A stretch of DNA of 64,000 nt from Paenochrobactrum gallinarii (GTDB lineage: Bacteria > Pseudomonadota > Alphaproteobacteria > Rhizobiales > Rhizobiaceae), in assembly GCF_014205685.1 (NCBI RefSeq), contig NZ_JACIIU010000006.1:86928-150927 (forward strand). Direction: 5' to 3'. Every line of letters begins with the position of its first letter. The stretch's first letter is position 1. A program made the translations under genes and the position numbers. Positions 58,222-64,000 of this stretch are shown here, piece by piece. The notes below the pieces were generated by a model. It searched no databases. It was not told the origin of the DNA and was given only the letters and a program-made list of their open reading frames with translations.

Positions 58222-58730
58222 TGCAAAGCCTGACTTGATGTTAAAATCGGGGTGTTAAAATCCGGTTCGGGAATTAGAGCGCCGTGTGCCAAGCCTGGCA
58301 TACAAAGGTCGCACTAACCTGATTTGGACGTTCAAAAACAAGAGGCCTGACACTACAGCAAGGTGTCGTTACGCTGCAAGGACGAAAGCGCTACGCATTT
58401 GCTTTAAGGTGTGAAGGGGAGAGAAAGTGTACTGACCGTCGTGGCGAGGGGGAAGGGCCACAACGGTCGTACTCTCAAGTCGCCTATTTCCCGAAAGGGG
58501 TGGGGGGAAATGGCTTTGGTCAGCTTTATTTGGGGGAAAAGCTGACGGTCAACAGTGTGTTGATGACAGTGAATTCACCATGGAATCATGTTTTTTCAAG
58601 GGCGAAATTGCGAAATTTCGTTGTCGCTTTGGGTGCTTTGGCAAAAAATATAATCATATGCGTGGATGGGGTATGAAGATCATCAAGGATTTATTTCTTT
58701 TCGTGTCCGTTTGCTTTAAGACTTTGAACC
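58222..58730. other. 509 bp structured gap between the dipeptidase and polA
   Basis: Divergent promoter region. Several strong stems and many G-runs lie at 58340-58550. A frame starting at 58580 overlaps polA in another phase and lacks support. Confidence 0.55.
58340..58550 (+). ncRNA. Candidate structured RNA upstream of polA
   Basis: Main stem: GTAC-GACCGT-GTGGC (58429-58445) with GCCAC-ACGGTC-GTAC (58457-58472), 15 pairs with only two unpaired bases. Nearby are GACAC/GTGTC (near 58350-58370) and CAGCTTT/AAAGCTG (near 58518-58542), plus TTTCCC/GGGAAA. Could be a small RNA or a long polA leader; no known family recognised. Confidence 0.35.
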
Positions 58731-61658
58731 ATGAAAAAAGGCGATCATTTATTTCTCATCGACGGTTCGGGTTATATTTTCCGGGCTTACCATGCTTTAC
58801 CACCGCTGACGCGCAAATCTGATGGTTTGCCGGTTGGCGCGGTGTCGGGTTTCTGCAACATGTTGTGGAAGCTTTTGAAAGATGCCCGCGACACGGATGT
58901 CGGTGTAGTGCCAACGCATTTTGCGGTGATTTTTGATTATTCGTCACAGACCTTCCGCAAGGATATTTATCCGGAATATAAAGCGAACCGTACCGCGCCG
59001 CCGGAAGATTTGATCCCGCAATTCGGACTTATCCGTCAGGCAACGCGCGCTTTCGACCTGCCTTGCATCGAAAAAGAAGGCTTTGAGGCAGATGATCTGA
59101 TTGCCACTTATGCCCGTCAGGCCACTGAGGCTGGTGGTGATGTGACCATTGTTTCATCAGATAAAGATTTGATGCAGCTCGTCTCACCGCAGGTGTGGAT
59201 GTATGACGGCATGAAGGACAAGCAGATTGCTATTCCGGAAGTGATTGAAAAATGGGGCGTGCCGCCGGAAAAGATGATTGATCTGCAATCACTGACCGGT
59301 GACAGCACCGATAATATTCCGGGTATTCCGGGGATCGGGCCGAAAACAGCAGCCCTTCTTTTGGAAGAATATGGCGATCTGGATACTTTGCTGGCACGCG
59401 CCGGTGAGATTAAACAGAATAAACGCCGTGAAAATATTATCGCTTATGCGGATCAGACCAAGATCGCCCGCCAGTTGGTGACATTGCGCACCGATGTGCC
59501 GGTGGAGGTTGATCTGGATGCTTTTGTGCTGGAGCCGCAAAACGGGCCAAAGCTCATCAGCTTTCTGAAAGCGATGGAATTTACCACACTGGTTCGCCGT
59601 GTGGCGGAAGCAACTGATACGGATGCGTCTGCTGTTGAGCCATGCCATGTGGAAACCGAGTGGGGCGCTGATGCGCGCGGGCCTGATCTGGATTTGGGCA
59701 CAGCGCCGGAAGTGACTGGTACAGATAATATTGAGCCAGCCGCAGCGGTCGCAGGCGGCAAAGCGTCCGATTTGGTGGCATGGCGCACAAGCCAGGCATT
59801 GGCGCAAAAGATTGATACATCCTCTTATACCTGTATCCGTGACCTGAAATTGTTGGAAAGCTGGCTCGACGAAGCGCTTGAAAAAGGCGTGATGTCGTTT
59901 GACACTGAAACCAATTCGCTCGATCCGATGCAGGCTGATCTGATCGGATTTTCCATCGCACTTGAAAGCGGCAAAGTCGGCTATGTGCCATTGCAGCATA
60001 AGTCCGGTCAGGATGACTTGCTGGGCGGCGGGTTTGTTGAAGGTCAGATTCCGTTTGATGCTGCGATCAAAGCGCTGAAAGTGGTTCTTGAAGATAGGTC
60101 TGTGCTGAAAATTGCACAGAATATGAAATATGACTGGCTGATTATGCGCCGCTACGGCGTCAATATCGTGTCTTTTGATGATACGATGTTGCTGTCTTAT
60201 GTGCTTGATGCCGGTGCCAATGCGCATGGTATGGATGCACTGGCCGAGCGCTGGCTTGGTCATAAAACCATTGTCTATAAAGATGTCGCCGGCACTGGCA
60301 AAAATGCCGTCACTTTCGACATGGTCGATCTGGACAAAGCAACTGCTTATGCCGGTGAAGATGCCGATGTGACATTGCGTTTGTGGCAGGTGTTGAAGCC
60401 GCGCCTCATCGCAGACGGACTGACTTCCGTTTATGAGCGCCTGGAGCGCCCGCTGGTGGCCGTTTTAGCGCGGATGGAAGAGCGGGGTATTTCGGTTGAC
60501 CGGCAGATTTTGTCGCGTCTTTCAGGCGAATTGGCACAAGCAGCCGCCGGATATGAAGAAGAAATCTATGAGCTGGCGGGTGAAAAGCTCAATATTGCTT
60601 CACCAAAACAGCTTGGGGATATTCTGTTTGGTAAGCTCAACCTGCCGGGTGGCGCTAAAACCAAAACCGGCCAATGGTCGACATCGGCGCAGGTGCTGGA
60701 AGATTTGGCCGCCGAAGGTCATGAATTGCCGCGCAAAATCGTTGATTGGCGTCAGCTGACCAAATTAAAATCCACCTATACGGATGCGCTTCCCGGTTTT
60801 ATCAATCCGCAAACCAAGCGCGTGCATACATCTTATTCGATGGCTGCCACTACCACAGGGCGCTTGTCGTCATCAGATCCGAATTTGCAGAATATTCCGG
60901 TGCGCACCAGTGAAGGCCGCAAAATCAGAACCGCTTTTGTCGCTGAGCAAGGCAACAGGCTGATTTCTGCCGACTATAGCCAGATTGAATTGCGCGTCCT
61001 TGCTCATGTGGCAGATATTCCTCAGCTTAAACAGGCTTTTGCTGATGGTATTGATATTCATGCCATGACAGCATCGGAAATGTTTGGAGTGCCGGTGGAA
61101 GGTATGCCTTCTGAAGTACGCCGCCGCGCCAAAGCGATCAATTTCGGCATCATCTATGGTATCTCGGCTTTCGGCCTTGCCAACCAGTTGTCGATCTCGC
61201 GTGAAGAGGCCAGCCAATATATTAAAACTTATTTCGTGCGTTTTCCTGGAATTCGTGATTATATGGATGCGACCAAGGAATTTGCGCGTGAGCATGGTTA
61301 TGTCGAAACGATTTTCGGCCGTCGCGCGCATTACCCTGAAATTAAAGCGTCTAATGCGCAGATCCGTGCTTTTAACGAGCGTGCTGCCATTAATGCGCCT
61401 ATTCAGGGCTCTGCTGCTGATATTATCCGCCGTGCGATGGTGCGCATGGAAGATGCTCTTGATGCGGCGGGTCTGTCGGCACGGATGCTTTTGCAGGTGC
61501 ATGACGAATTAATCTTTGAAACCCCTGAAGAAGAGGTAGAAAAAACCATACCGGTGATCCGCGATATTATGGAAAACGCTGCCATGCCGGCTGTGTCTCT
61601 TTCGGTTCCGTTACAAGTAGATGCGCGTGCAGCGCATAACTGGGATGAGGCACACTAA
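58731..61658 (+). CDS. polA: DNA polymerase I
   Basis: A 975-residue three-domain enzyme for repair and Okazaki fragment maturation. 5'-3' exonuclease domain (about 1-290: LFLIDGSGYIFRAYHALPP, GFEADDLIATYA, SSDKDLMQL, GIPGIGPKTAALLL), 3'-5' exonuclease (about 370-560, acidic motif SFDTETNSLDP at about 388, so proofreading is likely), and the A-family polymerase: TGRLSSSDPNLQNIP, DYSQIELRVLAH, O-helix RRAKAINFGIIYG and QVHDELIFE. ATG 58731 is the first codon before the FEN domain. A 509 bp structured gap precedes it. Confidence 0.96.
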   Translation: MKKGDHLFLIDGSGYIFRAYHALPPLTRKSDGLPVGAVSGFCNMLWKLLKDARDTDVGVVPTHFAVIFDYSSQTFRKDIYPEYKANRTAPPEDLIPQFGLIRQATRAFDLPCIEKEGFEADDLIATYARQATEAGGDVTIVSSDKDLMQLVSPQVWMYDGMKDKQIAIPEVIEKWGVPPEKMIDLQSLTGDSTDNIPGIPGIGPKTAALLLEEYGDLDTLLARAGEIKQNKRRENIIAYADQTKIARQLVTLRTDVPVEVDLDAFVLEPQNGPKLISFLKAMEFTTLVRRVAEATDTDASAVEPCHVETEWGADARGPDLDLGTAPEVTGTDNIEPAAAVAGGKASDLVAWRTSQALAQKIDTSSYTCIRDLKLLESWLDEALEKGVMSFDTETNSLDPMQADLIGFSIALESGKVGYVPLQHKSGQDDLLGGGFVEGQIPFDAAIKALKVVLEDRSVLKIAQNMKYDWLIMRRYGVNIVSFDDTMLLSYVLDAGANAHGMDALAERWLGHKTIVYKDVAGTGKNAVTFDMVDLDKATAYAGEDADVTLRLWQVLKPRLIADGLTSVYERLERPLVAVLARMEERGISVDRQILSRLSGELAQAAAGYEEEIYELAGEKLNIASPKQLGDILFGKLNLPGGAKTKTGQWSTSAQVLEDLAAEGHELPRKIVDWRQLTKLKSTYTDALPGFINPQTKRVHTSYSMAATTTGRLSSSDPNLQNIPVRTSEGRKIRTAFVAEQGNRLISADYSQIELRVLAHVADIPQLKQAFADGIDIHAMTASEMFGVPVEGMPSEVRRRAKAINFGIIYGISAFGLANQLSISREEASQYIKTYFVRFPGIRDYMDATKEFAREHGYVETIFGRRAHYPEIKASNAQIRAFNERAAINAPIQGSAADIIRRAMVRMEDALDAAGLSARMLLQVHDELIFETPEEEVEKTIPVIRDIMENAAMPAVSLSVPLQVDARAAHNWDEAH

Positions 61659-61785
61659 GCATGAGCAAGGTTGACCGCGGGCGCTGTACCCTTTAGGGAG
61701 AACGCAACCAATTTGTTTTCTGTATCCGTCGTGCCAAGGCGATCTTTGCGTCCCGGATGTGGAATTCTTTTTTCGAAAGTCATTC

Positions 61786-63663
61786 ATGTCCCTGCCTGAA
61801 ACAATCGCTCCGGCTCTGTCCGGCGCTCTTGCCGCTCGTGGTTATGCCTCGCTTACTGCTGTTCAGACAGCAGTATTGGCACCCGAAGCGGCCGATACTG
61901 ATCTTTTGGTCTCCGCCCAGACGGGCTCCGGTAAAACTGTTGCATTTGGTATTGCCATTGCTGCCCAGCTTTTGGGTGGTAAAGATCGCTTTGATGCGCC
62001 GCGCACACCATTGGCAATGATTATTGCTCCAACCCGTGAACTTGCCTTGCAGGTGCGCCGCGAACTGGAATGGCTCTATGCCCAGACCGGTGCGCGTATT
62101 GCTTCTTGCGTTGGCGGTATGGATATCCGTTCCGAGCGTCGTGCTCTGGAACAGGGTGCACATATCGTGGTCGGAACACCTGGCCGTTTGCGCGACCATA
62201 TCACCCGCAATGCGCTTGATATGTCGACGCTGCAAGCTGTTGTGCTTGATGAAGCCGACGAAATGCTTGATCTTGGTTTCCGTGATGATCTGGAATTCAT
62301 TCTGGATGAAGCACCGGAAGACCGCCGCACACTGATGTTCTCGGCAACAGTTCCAAGACAGATTGCAACTTTGGCCAAGCGCTTCCAGCGCGATGCACTG
62401 CGCATCTCGGCTGCCGGTGAAGCTGGTCAGCACGTTGATATTGAATATAAAGCCATGGTTGTGCCGCCGCATGAGCGCGACCTCGCTGTCGTCAATACGC
62501 TGCTTTATTATGATGCGCAAAACAGCATTATTTTCTGTGCAACCCGTGAAGCGGTGAAGCATATGGCAAGCCGCCTGTCCAATCGCGGTTTTGCGGTTGT
62601 GGCTCTTTCGGGTGAATTGAGCCAAGCTGAGCGTAACAACGCACTGCAATCCATGCGTGATGGCCGTGCCCGCGTTTGCGTAGCAACTGACGTTGCTGCA
62701 CGCGGTATTGATCTGCCAAATCTGGATCTGGTCATTCACGCAGAACTGCCGACCAACCCTGAAACCTTGTTGCACCGCTCCGGCCGTACCGGTCGTGCGG
62801 GTCGTAAGGGTACTTGCGTTCTCATTGTGCCTTTCTCACGTCGCCGTTCGGCTGAGCGTCTGTTGCAAATGGCAAAGCTGAGTGCAGAAACAATGCCTGC
62901 TCCAGGTATTGCTGCGGTTCAGGCTAAAAACAACGAACGCATTCTCAATGAAGTTGCTGAAGTTGAAGCTTTGGATGAAGAACATAGTGATGTTCTGAAA
63001 GCCTTGCAGGAACGCTACACACCGGAACAGATCGCGGCAGCCTATCTTGCCCGCGAATTGTCGCTGCGTCCTGTGCCGGAAGAATTGTCTGATGCGCCGA
63101 TCCGTCCATTGGATGGCCGTCGTGGCAATGACCGTTTTGACCGTGGTGATCGTAATGATCGCGGCGATCGTGGTGGCCGTGGCGAACGTGGTGAGCGTGG
63201 TGATCGCTTTGGTGGTGAACGTCAGGAACGCGGGCCCCGCTTTGATGGCGTTTGGTACTCGCTTTCAGCTGGCCGTAAACACCGCGCCGATCCGCGCTGG
63301 TTGCTGCCTTTGATTTGTAAGGCTGGTAATGTCAGCAAGCGTGATGTTGGTTCAATCCGTATTCTTGACAACGAAACCCGCTTTGAAATCCTGACCGAAA
63401 AATCCGGTGAGTTTTTCCAGAACGTGCAAGATCACGGCACTGGTGAAAAAGGTCTGGTTATTCGTCAGGCAACTGACGGCGGCGGCGCAGCACCTCGCCG
63501 TGATGACGGTGATTTCAAGCCGCGCGGTTTCAAGCCTAAGGGCGACCGTTTCGGTGGCAAACCATCGTTTGACGGCCCTAAGCGCGGCGGCTGGGATAAG
63601 CCAAAGGGCGGCAAAAGAGACGGTGAAGGCTCCTTCAAAAAGAAGCCACGCCGCGACGCTTAA
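61786..63663 (+). CDS. DEAD-box RNA helicase with DbpA-type RNA-binding domain
   Basis: A 625-residue ATP-dependent RNA helicase. Motifs: Q motif near YASLTAVQTAVLAP, AQTGSGKT, PTRELALQ, TPGRLRDH, DEADEMLDLGF, SAT, and HRSGRTGRAGRKG. After residue about 440 an Arg-Gly-Asp/Glu-rich disordered stretch (coding 63115-63240) leads to a DbpA-like RRM fold (FDGVWYSLSAGRKHRADPRWLLPLI...) and a basic Gly/Lys tail. Such enzymes act in ribosome assembly and mRNA decay, especially in the cold. ATG 61786 follows GAAAG; an in-frame ATG at 61759 is also possible. Confidence 0.93.
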   Translation: MSLPETIAPALSGALAARGYASLTAVQTAVLAPEAADTDLLVSAQTGSGKTVAFGIAIAAQLLGGKDRFDAPRTPLAMIIAPTRELALQVRRELEWLYAQTGARIASCVGGMDIRSERRALEQGAHIVVGTPGRLRDHITRNALDMSTLQAVVLDEADEMLDLGFRDDLEFILDEAPEDRRTLMFSATVPRQIATLAKRFQRDALRISAAGEAGQHVDIEYKAMVVPPHERDLAVVNTLLYYDAQNSIIFCATREAVKHMASRLSNRGFAVVALSGELSQAERNNALQSMRDGRARVCVATDVAARGIDLPNLDLVIHAELPTNPETLLHRSGRTGRAGRKGTCVLIVPFSRRRSAERLLQMAKLSAETMPAPGIAAVQAKNNERILNEVAEVEALDEEHSDVLKALQERYTPEQIAAAYLARELSLRPVPEELSDAPIRPLDGRRGNDRFDRGDRNDRGDRGGRGERGERGDRFGGERQERGPRFDGVWYSLSAGRKHRADPRWLLPLICKAGNVSKRDVGSIRILDNETRFEILTEKSGEFFQNVQDHGTGEKGLVIRQATDGGGAAPRRDDGDFKPRGFKPKGDRFGGKPSFDGPKRGGWDKPKGGKRDGEGSFKKKPRRDA

Positions 63664-63702
63664 AACGCTGCGACGCTTAAAATTAGCATATTAAAATAAT
63701 AA

Positions 63703-63737
63703 AAAGCCCGTCCGGAATATTCCGGACGGGCTTTCTA
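63703..63737. terminator. Bidirectional terminator after the helicase
   Basis: AAAGCCCGTCCGGA-ATAT-TCCGGACGGGCTTT with flanking A and T runs, between the helicase and a convergent small gene. Confidence 0.92.
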
Positions 63738-63747
63738 AAATATGATA

Positions 63748-63921
63748 TTATTTGTGCTTTGTTGGATCTACTAATTTATAAGTAGATCCAGACTTTGGTG
63801 TTGGGGGGAGTGGTTCTCCCCGTACAACTGTACGTTCTGCACCAAGGCCGCCTCTCGGGCCAATAATTTGATATTGACCGGATTTTGTAGCGATGTTGCC
63901 GGGTTTTAGTGTCCGTTCCAA
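63748..63921 (-). CDS. Small YjzC-like protein
   Basis: A 57-residue protein read from TTG 63921: begins MERTLKPGNIATKSGQYQ, contains IGPRGGLGAERTVVRGEP and ends LPPTPKSGSTYKLVDPTKHK (given in parts). The pattern PG-x-x-A-x-x-SGQY, GPRGG and PPTP-x-x-G-x-x-Y-x-L resembles the YjzC-like family of tiny Gly/Pro-rich proteins of unknown role. No ATG or clear ribosome site precedes it; a stop lies 11 codons upstream in frame, so the start could also be an ATT or an unseen one. Protein-like composition and a shared terminator support a real gene. Confidence 0.6.
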   Translation of the reverse strand: MERTLKPGNIATKSGQYQIIGPRGGLGAERTVVRGEPLPPTPKSGSTYKLVDPTKHK

Positions 63922-63949
63922 AATGAATTGAGTGATTTCAGTTAGTTAT

Positions 63950-63954
63950 GATTC
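63950..63954. promoter_or_regulatory. GANTC methylation site in the putative gcrA promoter
   Basis: GATTC, a CcrM target, lies 33 bp upstream of the start codon of the gene that runs off the window end. GcrA and CcrM act together in alphaproteobacteria. Confidence 0.4.
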
Positions 63955-63986
63955 AATCGGATTTCTGACATACGACGGAGATCAAG

Positions 63987-64000
63987 ATGGCCTGGACTGA
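63987..64000 (+). CDS. gcrA: Start of a gene, probably GcrA cell-cycle regulator (partial)
   Basis: Only MAWT plus two bases are inside the window. GGAG is 7 nt before the ATG. GcrA proteins of Rhizobiales begin with M-x-WTDERV, and the visible GA fits the next Asp or Glu codon. The call rests on four residues, the ribosome site and a nearby GANTC site; any other protein starting MAWT remains possible. Confidence 0.45.

Noticed and set aside
58580..58822. 80-codon frame overlapping the polA start
   Set aside because: Runs out of phase into the conserved FEN domain of polA; no ribosome site.
59289..60263. 324-codon frame antisense to polA
   Set aside because: Lies fully inside polA on the other strand, rich in His, Arg and Cys as expected of a shadow, with no ribosome site.
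61780..62775. 331-codon frame antisense to the helicase
   Set aside because: Entirely within the helicase gene; composition typical of antisense shadow.

Overview
The window reads as ordinary chromosomal DNA of a Rhizobiales bacterium in the family Brucellaceae. This is inferred from a cyclic beta-1,2-glucan synthase of 2868 residues, an Omp25/Omp31-type porin-like protein, an IalB-family protein, a ybhL-type RNA leader before a Bax-inhibitor gene, and a CcmABCDG block next to aconitase. Base composition looks near 50% GC, lower than Brucella itself, so a relative such as Pseudochrobactrum or Paenochrobactrum is plausible. No tRNA, rRNA, insertion sequence, prophage or CRISPR array was seen. 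Genes lie on both strands and many convergent pairs are closed by clear bidirectional terminators.

Layout. 1-10.8 kb: mrp, pgm, a FAH-family hydrolase, a small conserved protein with a lytic transglycosylase lipoprotein, a hemolysin-III-type membrane protein, a ParD-like/methionine aminopeptidase operon, argG, a LysE exporter, and rlmN with a coupled membrane protein. 11-20 kb: ialB, a DUF1232 protein, pterin dehydratase, LMW tyrosine phosphatase, an RNA 2',3'-cyclic phosphodiesterase, an arylesterase divergent from a YbbAB-like ABC system, the ybhL leader plus Bax-inhibitor protein, and a Pat-like acetyltransferase. 20-29 kb: an 811 bp gap without a complete gene, acnA with a ribosome-site hairpin, ccmABCDG for cytochrome c maturation, and ilvD. 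29-34.9 kb: a lone receiver protein, a stand-alone Lrp ligand-binding domain, a tandem glycine riboswitch with a DadA-like flavoenzyme, a diguanylate cyclase and small envelope proteins. 35-39 kb: sulfate uptake (sbp, cysT, cysW, cysA). 39.4-48 kb: cgs/ndvB. 48-58.2 kb: pncB, a PfkB kinase with an SDR, glpK, PBP1A, an outer membrane protein, and RNase D with an M20 dipeptidase. 58.7-64 kb: polA, a DEAD-box helicase, a small YjzC-like protein and the first codons of what looks like gcrA.

No large undescribed multi-gene system is visible. The most interesting material is regulatory: a tandem glycine riboswitch on a D-amino-acid-dehydrogenase-type gene beside an orphan RAM-domain protein, a putative operator on the ParD-like/MetAP operon, a hairpin that would mask the acnA ribosome site, and several strongly structured gene-free stretches (20.0-20.7, 28.8-29.2, 58.3-58.6 kb) that may be unannotated RNAs.
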